A stretch of 64,000 nucleotides of DNA from JANQPD01 sp963715655 (lineage in GTDB: Bacteria; Bacteroidota; Bacteroidia; Flavobacteriales; Schleiferiaceae): NCBI GenBank assembly GCA_963715655.1, contig OY970262.1, positions 2,108,001 through 2,172,000 of the forward strand, in the 5' to 3' direction. The position numbers were made by a program, and so were the translations under genes. The notes beneath the pieces were generated by a model, which saw only the letters and a program-made list of their open reading frames with translations, did no database searches and was not told the DNA's origin. The number at the start of each line of letters is the position of its first letter. The first letter of the stretch is position 1. Below are positions 26,755 to 35,556 of the stretch, piece by piece.

Positions 26755-27990
26755 ATGCGCACAATAATTCTTTTTCTCCTCACATTTTCTTTAGGCATAG
26801 CAAACGCTCAGCGCCTTTCTGTAATAGAAGTTTCTAGCTTTGAGCAATACCAAGAAGTGCTGGCCATCGCGAAAGCCAAAAATCAATTGTTATTCATCAT
26901 CCTTAATGAAACCCGTGTTCCTTTACTAGGCAATATGATTGAAAACGGCATTTTTAAAGAGCCCGCTTTAATTGCCGAGTTACAGAAAACAGTGCCTTGC
27001 ATTATGGAAGTTCAAGAGGATATGGGTGCGCGGATGGTAGAAGTTTTTGCGGTGGATAGTGTGCCCGCTTTTTTGTTTTTAGATACCAACGAAACACTGC
27101 TGGCCATGGCGCAGGGAAATGAAACAAGCGCTTCTATTTTAAACACATTAAACATAGCCAAACAAAACAGAACGCTTTACCCTCAATTGCAAGATGCATA
27201 CGTAAATAAAACCTTAACCTTGGCTCAATGGCCACAATTACTACAGGTTTATACACTAAATAGACCATTTATAGAAGCACAACAACTGGTAATGGAATAT
27301 TTAGCCTTGCAAAATAAAACACAACTTTTAACCGAATCATCGGTAAAATATATGATGGAATATGGATTGAGCTTAGAAACCAAATATCCGCGTTTTTTAT
27401 TGGAGCACAAGGAAGAAGCAAAAAAGGCATATCCTCTTTTTAATGCTCAGGAATTTTTTACTTCCACCTATAATTATAATGTAGATTTAGCTATTAACAA
27501 TAATGATAGTATGCTATTAACAACTATTTTAAACGTACTTATCCCGCTAAACGGAGCTTCTAATAACGACTTAATAAAACTAGAAACCAGCAAATTATAC
27601 GCAGAAGAAACCAAAAATTTTACCATGTATGCACGTGCAATTATGGATTACGTGCGCAATGGAAAAGACACTTTAACGGATACCGCAGAATTTATTTATG
27701 ATGAAGCTTTTTATTTAGCCGACAGTTTTAAAGAAGATGAAGCGCAAGCAGCATCTAAAAATTTAGCGTTGGAAGCGTTTAAATTAAAAACTGATTTCAG
27801 ATACAAAATGTTGGCCGGCTATATGAGTTACAAACTTGGTGATTACACCGAGGCACAAAAACTAGTGACTACTGCGCAAGCTTTAACTGATTTGGAAAGC
27901 AACAAAACCAAAGCCGATAATTTATTAAAAATGATTGGTAAAGCTCAAGAACGAAAAACAGAAGCTGCGCCTATTGGGGTTGGGAAGTAG
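26755..27990 (+). CDS. Exported thioredoxin-fold protein without CxxC
   Basis: 411 residues with a signal peptide (cut near ANAQ). Residues about 25-140 resemble a thioredoxin fold of the DUF255/DsbD-C kind: 'AIAKAKNQLLFIILNETRVPLLGNMIENGIFKEPALIAEL' and 'VFAVDSVPAFLFLDTNETLL', including the cis-Pro region VPAF. No CxxC is found at the expected place, so disulfide chemistry is unlikely. The remaining residues are alpha-helical, TPR-like. It starts 6 bases after the CAP gene, so it closes the purA-OstA-CAP operon. Confidence 0.65.
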   Translation: MRTIILFLLTFSLGIANAQRLSVIEVSSFEQYQEVLAIAKAKNQLLFIILNETRVPLLGNMIENGIFKEPALIAELQKTVPCIMEVQEDMGARMVEVFAVDSVPAFLFLDTNETLLAMAQGNETSASILNTLNIAKQNRTLYPQLQDAYVNKTLTLAQWPQLLQVYTLNRPFIEAQQLVMEYLALQNKTQLLTESSVKYMMEYGLSLETKYPRFLLEHKEEAKKAYPLFNAQEFFTSTYNYNVDLAINNNDSMLLTTILNVLIPLNGASNNDLIKLETSKLYAEETKNFTMYARAIMDYVRNGKDTLTDTAEFIYDEAFYLADSFKEDEAQAASKNLALEAFKLKTDFRYKMLAGYMSYKLGDYTEAQKLVTTAQALTDLESNKTKADNLLKMIGKAQERKTEAAPIGVGK

Positions 27991-28209
27991 TTTATTTATT
28001 TGTTATTGGTTATTCGTGATTGGTTATCTAAGCCCCGCTGATTTTTTTCAAAAAATGATTTTGTTATTTCAACTAATGACTACTTGGATAATGACAAAAT
28101 TAGAAGCGTTAAAATTTCTTGGAAACGCTAAAGTAATGTGCATTTAATTTTAAGAAGCAAGTGGAGATTTGAACGCTTAGTTGAAAATTTACTTTCCACC
28201 TGCGTAAAT

Positions 28210-28872
28210 CTACAACTTCGTAATTGGCACTCTTTCTACAAGTAACCCGTTTATAAAACTCCGTTTTAAAATACCTTCAATAAGTTTATCTTCCTCATCT
28301 TCAGTAGGTGCATAGGGTGTTTTCAAACTTATCTTGTTAAAATTAGCTACTATATTCCAGGCAAATGCTCTAATGCCACTTCGGTACTCGCTAATTAAAT
28401 CATAGGTAGTCATACCCGTTTCACGATAAATCAGTTTTGATAAAATTTGACCCTCGCTATGCGTCAACTTTCGCAGCTCATCTTCAAAGCGTTGTTCTAA
28501 AAAGTCTTGATAATCTTTTACCAAACGGTTGCGTTTTCTTCTACTTTTTTCTTGCGCAAGACTTAGGTTTAAGCTGTCTAGTTTATTGCCCGCTATTACT
28601 GCGTATGGATATACTTTAATTACTTTTCTTCGTAATATATAATAGCGTCTGCGAGCCTCCTCAGTGCTAAAAGTAGGTTTATCAACCAGCAACACCTCAT
28701 CCAAAATCATAATCGGAATAGTGTCTCCCTCCACAATAATGGCGTCCATTACTTTTCGGGTGGTTTTGTCAGTGTACGTTATTAGGCTATCCTCTTTATT
28801 ATCACTACTTGAAGTTAGTTGCGCTTGCATGCACAGAGGAAATAGTAATATAAATACCCAAAATCTTCTCAT
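28210..28872 (-). CDS. DUF4294 protein
   Basis: 220 residues from the ATG at 28870-28872, whose first base is the last base of the accC stop codon (TAATG arrangement); an upstream ATG at 28893 inside accC is less likely. It has a signal peptide (cut near CMQAQ), then 'MILDEVLLVDKPTFSTEEARRRYYILRRKVIKVYPYAVIAGNKLDSLN', which matches DUF4294 of Bacteroidota, followed by charged helices and 'LSKLIYRETGMTTYDLISEYRSG'. It is exported; the role is unknown. Overlapping stop and start suggest coupled translation with accC. Confidence 0.82.
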   Translation of the reverse strand: MRRFWVFILLFPLCMQAQLTSSSDNKEDSLITYTDKTTRKVMDAIIVEGDTIPIMILDEVLLVDKPTFSTEEARRRYYILRRKVIKVYPYAVIAGNKLDSLNLSLAQEKSRRKRNRLVKDYQDFLEQRFEDELRKLTHSEGQILSKLIYRETGMTTYDLISEYRSGIRAFAWNIVANFNKISLKTPYAPTEDEEDKLIEGILKRSFINGLLVERVPITKL

Positions 28873-30353
28873 TAAATCCTGTTCATTTTCCATTTTGATG
28901 GTGCGCTACCGGCTGTGGTTGAAACGCGTGCAGCACTCTTTTTGTTTTCCAAAAGCTGTGCCAACACCAAAGCACCAATCTCCTCTTCTTCGGTACTTTT
29001 CTTGGTAAGTTCCTCTATTTTAAAGTGTTTACTCACAAAATGTGTATCAAAATCTCCACGTATAAAAGCCGGATGTTGCATTACATATTTACCAAAATCG
29101 AGGGTGGTTTTCACACCAACTATGGCGTAATCTTCACAAGCCCTAACCATCCGTTGTATTGCTTCCGCCCTATCCTTTCCGTGGGTTACCAATTTAGAAA
29201 TCATAGGGTCGTAATAAATAGGAATATCCATACCCTGCTCAAAGCCATCATCTACTCTTATACCCGTGCCATGCGGACGTTGATACACCTTTAAATGACC
29301 AATATCGGGCACAAAATTCTCTGCCGCATTTTCCGCATATACACGCACTTCAATAGCATGACCATGAATGTGTAAATCCTCTTGTGTAAACGAAAGTTTT
29401 TCGCCACGCGCTACTTTTATTTGCTCTTTCACCAAATCTACACCGGTAATCATTTCCGTTACCGGATGCTCAACTTGCAGACGTGTATTCATCTCTAAAA
29501 AGAAAAAATTATGCTGCTCATCAAAAATAAACTCCACCGTGCCTACGCCTACGTAATCACAAGCGCGCGCTACATCAATGGCTGTTTGTCCCATTTGCGC
29601 GCGTAATTCAGAAGATAACACCGCAGATGGCGCTTCTTCAATTACTTTTTGATGTCTACGCTGCACACTACACTCACGCTCAAATAAATGCACCATATTA
29701 CCATGCTTATCGCACAACACCTGTATTTCAATATGACGCGGAGAAGCCACGTACTTTTCAATAAAAACGGCTCCATTGCCAAAAGCCGATTTAGCTTCAG
29801 AAACCGCTAAATCCATTTGCTCCTCAAAATCCTCCGCACGTTCTACAATGCGCATACCCTTACCACCGCCACCGGCAGAAGCTTTTATTAAAATTGGGAA
29901 GCCAATTTCTGCACTTATTTTTTTCGCTTCTGCGATGTCGTCAATAGCGCCTTCGGTGCCGGGTACTAAAGGAATATTATATTTTTTAGCCGCTTCTTTA
30001 GCCGAAAGCTTATCACCCATAATGCGCATACTGTGCGCTGATGGCCCTATAAAGGTGATGCCTGCCTTTTCTACTGCTTCCGCAAAACCTGCATTTTCAG
30101 ATAAAAAACCGTAACCGGGATGAATACCATCTACGTTTAAATCTTTACATACCTGAATAATTTTATCGCCCAATAAATAGCTTTCCGAAGAAGCCGGTGG
30201 TCCTAATAAAACAGCTTCGTCCGCATATTTAACATGCGGTGCATGTCGGTCTGCTTCAGAGTAAACGGCTACTGTTTTTATACCCATTTCTTTAGCCGAC
30301 TTCATAATGCGTAAGGCTATTTCTCCACGGTTGGCTACTAGAATTTTATTCAT
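28872..30353 (-). CDS. accC: Biotin carboxylase (acetyl/acyl-CoA carboxylase subunit)
   Basis: 493 residues. There is an N-terminal Rossmann part MNKILVANRGEIALRIM, the ATP-grasp lid with KASAGGGGKGMRIV, and catalytic residues in FLEMNTRLQVEHPVTEMITG. The region HFVSKHF near the C-terminus is typical. The last 30-40 residues (KKSAARVSTTAGSAPSKWKMNRI) are a low-complexity tail absent from E. coli AccC. No accB or carboxyltransferase gene is in the window, so it could serve acetyl-CoA or propionyl-CoA carboxylase. It carboxylates biotin on a carrier protein with ATP and bicarbonate, in the cytoplasm. Confidence 0.93.
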   Translation of the reverse strand: MNKILVANRGEIALRIMKSAKEMGIKTVAVYSEADRHAPHVKYADEAVLLGPPASSESYLLGDKIIQVCKDLNVDGIHPGYGFLSENAGFAEAVEKAGITFIGPSAHSMRIMGDKLSAKEAAKKYNIPLVPGTEGAIDDIAEAKKISAEIGFPILIKASAGGGGKGMRIVERAEDFEEQMDLAVSEAKSAFGNGAVFIEKYVASPRHIEIQVLCDKHGNMVHLFERECSVQRRHQKVIEEAPSAVLSSELRAQMGQTAIDVARACDYVGVGTVEFIFDEQHNFFFLEMNTRLQVEHPVTEMITGVDLVKEQIKVARGEKLSFTQEDLHIHGHAIEVRVYAENAAENFVPDIGHLKVYQRPHGTGIRVDDGFEQGMDIPIYYDPMISKLVTHGKDRAEAIQRMVRACEDYAIVGVKTTLDFGKYVMQHPAFIRGDFDTHFVSKHFKIEELTKKSTEEEEIGALVLAQLLENKKSAARVSTTAGSAPSKWKMNRI

Positions 30354-30516
30354 GCTTATTGGCTTTGCTGGCGAAGATAAGCAGGAGGATTAAAATATGC
30401 TATGCCACAACATTAATGATTTAATTGGGTAAGGGTAACCGTTTTTTAATACAACATACGGTTGTTTTAACTAAAAAAACAGGTATTTCTAAACGCGTAA
30501 TACGGTCGTTATAAAC

Positions 30517-30548
30517 TTGGGTTTTATACTTATGCTTTGCTACATTTG
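30517..30548 (+). promoter_or_regulatory. Promoter of tRNA-Pro
   Basis: TACATTTG (30541-30548) matches the TAnnTTTG -7 box. A TTG at 30517-30519 lies 21 bases upstream. The tRNA begins 16 bases downstream of the box. Confidence 0.55.
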
Positions 30549-30564
30549 CAGCCTTTATAATTTT

Positions 30565-30637
30565 CGGGATGTAGCTCAGTTGGTAGAGTACTCGTCTGGG
30601 GGGCGAGAGGCCGCAGGTTCAAGTCCTGTCATCCCGA
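30565..30637 (+). tRNA. tRNA-Pro (anticodon GGG)
   Basis: A 73-base cloverleaf. Acceptor arms CGGGATG/CATCCCG pair perfectly. The D-arm is GCTC-AGTTGGTA-GAGT, the anticodon stem CTCGT/GCGAG with loop CTGGGGG (anticodon GGG), and the T-arm GCAGG-TTCAAGT-CCTGT. The 3' CCA is not encoded. Its 3' side is next to an integrase gene, the usual arrangement for tRNA-targeting integrative elements. Confidence 0.95.
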
Positions 30638-30660
30638 CAAATCCCTTTTCAAGGATAGTC

Positions 30661-30694
30661 AAAAGCCTATAAATTGTATGATTTATAGGCTTTT
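30661..30694. terminator. Terminator after tRNA-Pro
   Basis: AAAAGCCTATAAAT (30661-30674) and ATTTATAGGCTTTT (30681-30694) form a perfect 14-bp stem with a 6-base loop, followed by T-rich sequence. It probably ends the tRNA transcript and can act in both directions. Confidence 0.85.
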
Positions 30695-30789
30695 AGCTTT
30701 TTAGCCAAATCACAATAAATCATATTAAACCAAGTTAACTGTGAACTATTGGGTGAACTGGATTTTACCTTAATTTCGTACTAACTACA

Positions 30790-30852
30790 TCAAGCTCAGC
30801 TTGATTTTAAGATGGAGAACACGCAAAAGGGTTCAGTTGTGATGAACTGAAG
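30790..30852 (+). promoter_or_regulatory. Two palindromes upstream of the integrase
   Basis: ATCAAGC-TCA-GCTTGAT (30790-30806) and TTCAGTT-GTGATG-AACTGAA (30833-30852) are perfect 7-bp inverted repeats in the 180 bases before the integrase start. They may be recombinase or operator sites. Confidence 0.45.
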
Positions 30853-30871
30853 CTGCCTTTACCAACGTGTT

Positions 30872-32128
30872 ATGCAAAGAGGAACTTCAACGCTAGTGAT
30901 TTCGTTTCTAGTAAGGCGAAGCAAAAGTATAAATGGTCAATACCCATTGTATGCTAGAATTAAGGGATTAGGTAAACCAACCGAACTCTCCTTAAAAAGA
31001 TATATTAATCCTATTTATTGGGATTCTACAAAAGGTAACCTTTGTGGACGAGGCCCAATCGTCCAAGAACTTCAAACTTTTTTAGATAGTGTTCAATTTG
31101 ATTTAAGAAGCGCTTATTTTGAACTGTACAGAGCCGGTCAAAAAATAGACGCCAATGCTGTAAAGCATCGTTACTTAGGTGTAGATATTCAGGAACCTAG
31201 GCAACTGCTTGAAATGTTTCAATACCATTTCAAAAGAGAAACCGGTAACTTAAACAACAGCACGCTTAAAAACTACCATACCACAGCCAAGTATCTAAAG
31301 TTGTACATAAAATCTAAATTCAAAAAATGCGACTTTCCGCTAGAAGAACTAAACTACAAATTCATTGATGGATTTGAAGTTTTTTTAAAAGACCCGGAAA
31401 ATCAAATTGGTGCAAGACCGTTAGAAAATAATGGTATTATGAAGCATATGGAACGCTTGCAAAAAGTTGTAAACCTCGCAATAAAACTGGACGAATTAGC
31501 CAAAGATCCTTTTAAATTGTACAAGCGTAAAATGAAAGAACCTGAGCATGTTTATTTGACAATGGACGAATTAGAAAAATTTGAAACATTAACCTATGAA
31601 ACATCGGGCCGGCAATTGGCGAAAGATTTATTTCAACTAAGCTGCTATACCGGTTTGGCCTACATCGATATAATGGAGCTTACTACCAATAATTTGATGT
31701 TTGGATTAAATGGTATGCACTGGATAGTAGGAAATAGAAAAAAGTCGGGTCAAAAGTATAGAGTTCCGGTACTTCCAAATGCTCAATATGTTTTAGACAA
31801 ATATGCTCAAAACCAAGAAGCTCTGGCTCGTGAAAAGTACTTCCCTTATTTATCCGCGCAAAAAGTGAATAAGTATTTGAAGGAGATGGCGCAAGCGCTT
31901 AATATTTCAAAAAATTTAACTTTTTATGTTGCTCGACATACGTTTGCTAGTACCGTGACTATGGCACATGGGGTGCCGATTGAAACCATCTCAAAAATGA
32001 TGGGGCATACCAAAATTTCTACAACCCAGATATACGCCAAACTTATAGATTCAAAAGTTGGTTCTGATATGGAAAATCTTAAGCAAGTCTTGTTAAAAAA
32101 AATCCCAAACAAGCAGAAAATAGGCTAA
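30872..32128 (+). CDS. Tyrosine recombinase/integrase
   Basis: 418 residues with an N-terminal arm-binding region, a SAM-like core-binding domain (about 105-205), and a catalytic domain with FQLSCYTGLAYIDIMELT, the beta-hairpin Lys in GNRKKSGQKYRVPV, TFYVARHTFAST, GHTKISTTQIYAKL (nucleophile Tyr). Box I has Ala (TGLAYID) where classical recombinases have Arg; IntDOT also lacks this Arg, so the change is common in the phylum. It probably integrates the element at tRNA-Pro, the gene immediately upstream. The start follows two inverted repeats, which may control it. Confidence 0.9.
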   Translation: MQRGTSTLVISFLVRRSKSINGQYPLYARIKGLGKPTELSLKRYINPIYWDSTKGNLCGRGPIVQELQTFLDSVQFDLRSAYFELYRAGQKIDANAVKHRYLGVDIQEPRQLLEMFQYHFKRETGNLNNSTLKNYHTTAKYLKLYIKSKFKKCDFPLEELNYKFIDGFEVFLKDPENQIGARPLENNGIMKHMERLQKVVNLAIKLDELAKDPFKLYKRKMKEPEHVYLTMDELEKFETLTYETSGRQLAKDLFQLSCYTGLAYIDIMELTTNNLMFGLNGMHWIVGNRKKSGQKYRVPVLPNAQYVLDKYAQNQEALAREKYFPYLSAQKVNKYLKEMAQALNISKNLTFYVARHTFASTVTMAHGVPIETISKMMGHTKISTTQIYAKLIDSKVGSDMENLKQVLLKKIPNKQKIG

Positions 32129-32247
32129 CCGCTATTTAACTAAATAAGTATTAGACTGTAAACAGCTGACTGCTAGAGTAAAATATGATAATCTAATTGT
32201 TTGTTTTATTTTGGGTTTTACCTAATTTAGAAGTACCAAACAGCCTG

Positions 32248-33429
32248 ATGCCTAACTCCTTCTATATAAATTTCATTTTTATACAATTCCTTGAAGGCTT
32301 AGGAGAACCTACTCCATCCATAAACGATGAATTAGTCAATCTATCCACTACTGAATTTAAGGAAAACCTGCATGCTATTGTAAAGCAGATAAAGCGAGAG
32401 ACTATGGTAACCTTCGCTGCAGCTAAAAGTAAAAAAGAGTTTACAGCGTACTTAAGTGGGTTAAAAAAGATGGTATTTATCTCAGATGATTATATTTTTC
32501 AGTTTCTCTCTAAAGAACATGAAACGTTAGCATCTGTAATTCCGAAAAGGTTAAAATATATCCAACAAGTACTAGATGAATTTTTGGAGTTTTTGGACGA
32601 AAATTTTTCCGCTTTTGTCAATCCAAATGATAAAATTAGTAGAACCCAGTTTAAAGAGGAAAAGAGTAAAATCAACGTTATTTTAGAACTGGTTTCTTCT
32701 TGGCCTTATGGCTATTCAAAACTAAAATCGATACAATTACTAATAAGACCTCTTTGTTGTTTTACTGAACAAGAGAAATCATGCAGGTATAAAGAATTAA
32801 GTTATGTGCATTCTATAGGCCAAGCAATTAATAGATTAGAATTAATCCCAAATAAATCAGCATTTGAGGCAAAAATTATTGCATTGCTTTTTCAATTAAA
32901 TGTAAACTCGCCACGCACCTTTCTCCAGTTAACCAATACTTACAAATACACTTTACAGTCTAAAGGTACTTTAGAAGATAAACTAATATATCTGCTTGAA
33001 ATCCTTAAAACCATTTCGGCATATCCAAAAGTTAAGGAGGGTTCATACAAGGAAAACCATCTCAGTTTAACTTATCAAATTGAAGATTGGGTGCATTCTG
33101 AAATTGGATTTATCGAATCACAACGAAGATTGAATGAAAAGGAATCTTCCGTCCCTGTGGTTGGAAAAACAGTAGAGTCGAAACTAAAATTAAACCTATC
33201 TGTTTCAGAGATTGCAGCATTGCTAAAAAGTTTTAATGATGCTGAGCTAACGAAAGGTAATAACATAACTCAGCTCCTTAAATGGGCCAGTAAAAACATG
33301 AGTTCCAAAAATCAAGAAAATATATCATTCGAAAGTCTGCGTTCAAAATACTATGATATTCCTTTTTCTACTAAAGAAAGAATTATTGTAGCATTTCGCA
33401 AAGTTTTGAAAGCAGTACACAAGGGTTAA
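32248..33429 (+). CDS. RteC-like domain protein
   Basis: 393 residues from the ATG at 32248; the open frame starts 51 bases earlier without a good start codon. It is mainly helical. The last 90 residues (LNLSVSEIAALLKSFNDAEL, GNNITQLLKWASKNMSSKN, SFESLRSKYYDI) resemble the C-terminal part of RteC, the regulator of excision and transfer in CTnDOT-type elements. Position right after the integrase supports a regulatory role in the element. The N-terminal half is not recognised. Confidence 0.6.
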   Translation: MPNSFYINFIFIQFLEGLGEPTPSINDELVNLSTTEFKENLHAIVKQIKRETMVTFAAAKSKKEFTAYLSGLKKMVFISDDYIFQFLSKEHETLASVIPKRLKYIQQVLDEFLEFLDENFSAFVNPNDKISRTQFKEEKSKINVILELVSSWPYGYSKLKSIQLLIRPLCCFTEQEKSCRYKELSYVHSIGQAINRLELIPNKSAFEAKIIALLFQLNVNSPRTFLQLTNTYKYTLQSKGTLEDKLIYLLEILKTISAYPKVKEGSYKENHLSLTYQIEDWVHSEIGFIESQRRLNEKESSVPVVGKTVESKLKLNLSVSEIAALLKSFNDAELTKGNNITQLLKWASKNMSSKNQENISFESLRSKYYDIPFSTKERIIVAFRKVLKAVHKG

Positions 33430-33638
33430 TCGAAATCATTCAACCATTCTGTAGCGTTCACTTTTTCAGCAATAATTAACAGCTCTCTATATAATCGAGC
33501 ATCAATTTCAGACTGTGCTCTATTGAGCGGTACTGTTGAATAAACCGTTTCTAGATTTTGAAAACCATTTTCGTCCATCCAGAATTTTAGTTCTGAAGAA
33601 ACTTCGACTTCGATATGTGATTTTTTTGGTGGTACCAT
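33426..33638 (-). CDS. Small hypothetical protein of the element
   Basis: About 70 residues from the ATG at 33638 (MVPPKKSHIEVEVSSELKFW); a longer version starting at 33680 would overlap the structured DNA upstream. Acidic, one predicted helix-rich domain ending in AEKVNATEWLNDFD. Its stop overlaps the end of the RteC-like gene by 4 bases on the opposite strand. It could be a small antitoxin or regulator, but no family is recognised. Confidence 0.45.
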   Translation of the reverse strand: MVPPKKSHIEVEVSSELKFWMDENGFQNLETVYSTVPLNRAQSEIDARLYRELLIIAEKVNATEWLNDFD

Positions 33639-33673
33639 ACGCAACGTGGGCAACAGCCACGGCATCTGAGGCA

Positions 33674-33760
33674 CCTCCAAGCGCCTATCTACTCATAAAC
33701 TGCGCCCACGCATGACGTGAGCGACCAGCTTTAAAAAGTAGATGTCCTGTAAATTGGAGG
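33674..33760. repeat. Nested inverted repeats, possible structured RNA or DNA site
   Basis: CCTCCAA (33674-33680) pairs with TTGGAGG (33754-33760) and, inside it, ATCTACT (33687-33693) pairs with AGTAGAT (33737-33743). The enclosed segment is more G/C-rich than its surroundings and holds a small CACG/CGTG hairpin. It lies in the 270-base gap between two element genes. It could be a transfer or replication origin, a small RNA, or a recombination site. Confidence 0.5.
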
Positions 33761-33951
33761 TTTTCAGACACTTTCTCAGCTATCGCTAAATATTTCAAAC
33801 AAAGATACCCACCTACTTTCAACTCTACCAAAACTTTTTCCAATATTTTATTTCCTATTATTCAATGCATTACAAGGGGTACTAGTACCCTTGCAACTGT
33901 TTTCATATCAGTATAAATCACTGCTTTGCACCATAATTCAAACTAATAATT

Positions 33952-34221
33952 ATGGCAGCTCAAATCATCACAAAAGAAGACCTAGACGAATTTAAATTAG
34001 AACTACTCGAAAACATTAGAGAAATGCTTTTGGAGAATACGCCCAAGCATCAAAAAAAATGGCTAAAATCGTACGAGGTAAGAAAGCTCCTTGGTATTTC
34101 TCCGGGAACACTTCAAAACATGCGGGAAAATGGCTCTCTACCTTTTTCAAAAATTGGTGGATTAATTTTCTACGATAATGACGACATCCAAGAAATGCTA
34201 ATGTCCAGTCGTGCCAATTAA
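33952..34221 (+). CDS. Excisionase-type helix-turn-helix protein
   Basis: 89 residues. After an N-terminal helix, a MerR/excisionase-like HTH reads WLKSYEVRKLLGISPGTLQNMR, followed by the wing ENGSLPFSKIGGLIFYDNDDI. This is the HTH_17 type found in nearly all Bacteroidota integrative elements, where such proteins act in excision or control of replication genes. It begins an operon with the DnaD-like and DnaC-like genes (17 and -1 base spacing). Confidence 0.85.
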   Translation: MAAQIITKEDLDEFKLELLENIREMLLENTPKHQKKWLKSYEVRKLLGISPGTLQNMRENGSLPFSKIGGLIFYDNDDIQEMLMSSRAN

Positions 34222-34238
34222 TAGAAAAAAACTGCTTT

Positions 34239-34895
34239 ATGAATTACATAAAACACTTAAATGCAATTTATGTAAAGATGGCCGTTGACAATAAACTTTC
34301 ACCGCATCATATAAGCCTATACTTGGCACTATTCCATTTGTGGAATCAAACCCATTTTGAAGAAAACTTTAGCATTCTTAGGTCGGAGGTAATGCAATTA
34401 TCAAAAATCGGCTCCAATAATACCTATTCAAAATGCCTAAAAGCATTAGACAAATTTGGGTACATCAAATATTATCCGTCTAACAATCCAATGGTAGGTA
34501 GTACTGTCAGTTGTATCAAATTTGATACAACTGACGATACAACAGAAGGGCGGCAAGCAATACAACAGAAAGGCGCTCTATATAAACATAGTACAAACAA
34601 GGACAAACAAAAACAAACTGGTAAAGCCAAGCCGACTGATTTAAAAATGGTTCAAGACTATTTTTTTGAGTTGTTACCAGATCAACCGAATATTTATGCA
34701 ACAGAGGCTGAAAAATTTTATAACCATTACTCATCCAACGGTTGGAAAGTAGGCGGAAAATCCGCTATGAAAGATTGGAAAGCTGCTGCCAGAAATTGGA
34801 AACATAATCTTGAAAAATTTTCCAAGAACAACACTAAATCTAATGCCTCACGACTGAAAGTTTCAACAAATAAAAATTATAACGAACCACTCTAA
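34239..34895 (+). CDS. DnaD-like replication organiser of mobile element
   Basis: 218 residues. The N-terminal half is a winged helix ('KLSPHHISLYLALFHLWNQ', 'SNNTYSKCLKALDKFGYIKY'); the C-terminal end carries 'FYNHYSSNGWKVGGKSAMKDWKAAARNW', a motif seen in phage/plasmid replisome organisers. The final TAA shares its last base with the start of the DnaC-like gene (TAATG), indicating coupled translation. It is likely to load the helicase loader at an element origin; this is inferred from the pair. Confidence 0.7.
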   Translation: MNYIKHLNAIYVKMAVDNKLSPHHISLYLALFHLWNQTHFEENFSILRSEVMQLSKIGSNNTYSKCLKALDKFGYIKYYPSNNPMVGSTVSCIKFDTTDDTTEGRQAIQQKGALYKHSTNKDKQKQTGKAKPTDLKMVQDYFFELLPDQPNIYATEAEKFYNHYSSNGWKVGGKSAMKDWKAAARNWKHNLEKFSKNNTKSNASRLKVSTNKNYNEPL

Positions 34896-35548
34896 TGAAA
34901 CCAATCCATTCCACAAAATTTCACTTTCCTGCCGATCTATGCCCTTATAAAATACAAGATAAAATTAGGCACTATGACTTTGAAGCTTGTATAAACTGGT
35001 TAAATGAAGTAGGTAAAAAATACCTCGACAAAAATTTTATAATCTTTCGTCAAGATTTTCCTGTAATACATGAGATACTGGTCTATTTGATACAAGATAA
35101 AGATGCTTCAAGAGAATATAATCTTAGCCTTAGTAAAGGTTTACTGCTAACTGGCAATATAGGTACTGGTAAAACTAGCTTAATGAAACTACTGTCTGTA
35201 TTCCCTGGCACCAAACCATTCTTATTTGCAAGCTCCCGAAGCATTGTTCATGCTTTTAGGCAAGAAGGATATGAAATACTAGAACAATATACACGCTTCA
35301 GTCAGAATATTTGCTTTGATGATTTGGGTTTGGAAGAAAATCACAAATATTATGGTAATGAAACCAATGTAATGGCTGAGATACTATTAGACCGATACGA
35401 AAAATTCAAAAATTTAGGCATTTTAACCATGGCCACAACCAACCTCAACGCCACAGAACTTGAAGAAATTTATGGGAATAGGGTAAGGAGCCGTTTACGA
35501 GAAATGTTTAATCAAATTTCACTTGTAGGAAGTGATAAACGCACGTAA
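34895..35548 (+). CDS. DnaC/IstB-like AAA+ ATPase
   Basis: 217 residues. Walker A is GNIGTGKTSLM, Walker B FDDLGLE, sensor I 'TMATTNLN', and an arginine-finger region 'GNRVRSRLREMFN' lies near the C-terminus. This is the pattern of DnaC-like helicase loaders carried by mobile elements. It is coupled to the DnaD-like gene and is the last gene of the element on this side; the next gene on the other strand ends 9 bases away. Confidence 0.85.
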   Translation: MKPIHSTKFHFPADLCPYKIQDKIRHYDFEACINWLNEVGKKYLDKNFIIFRQDFPVIHEILVYLIQDKDASREYNLSLSKGLLLTGNIGTGKTSLMKLLSVFPGTKPFLFASSRSIVHAFRQEGYEILEQYTRFSQNICFDDLGLEENHKYYGNETNVMAEILLDRYEKFKNLGILTMATTNLNATELEEIYGNRVRSRLREMFNQISLVGSDKRT

Positions 35549-35556
35549 GGTTAAAA

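Larger units (their letters stand above)
30638..35556 (+). mobile_element. Small tRNA-Pro-linked integrative element, boundaries approximate
   Basis: Between the tRNA-Pro 3' end and the first T9SS gene lies a set of genes typical of Bacteroidota mobile elements: a tyrosine integrase, an RteC-like protein, an excisionase-type HTH protein, a DnaD-like protein and a DnaC-like ATPase. No relaxase, coupling protein or transfer gene was found. I looked for a copy of the tRNA 3' end (TCCTGTCATCCCGA) downstream and saw none in this window, so the right boundary is set only by gene content. The element may be a decayed or helper-dependent remnant, or may extend further right. Confidence 0.6.
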
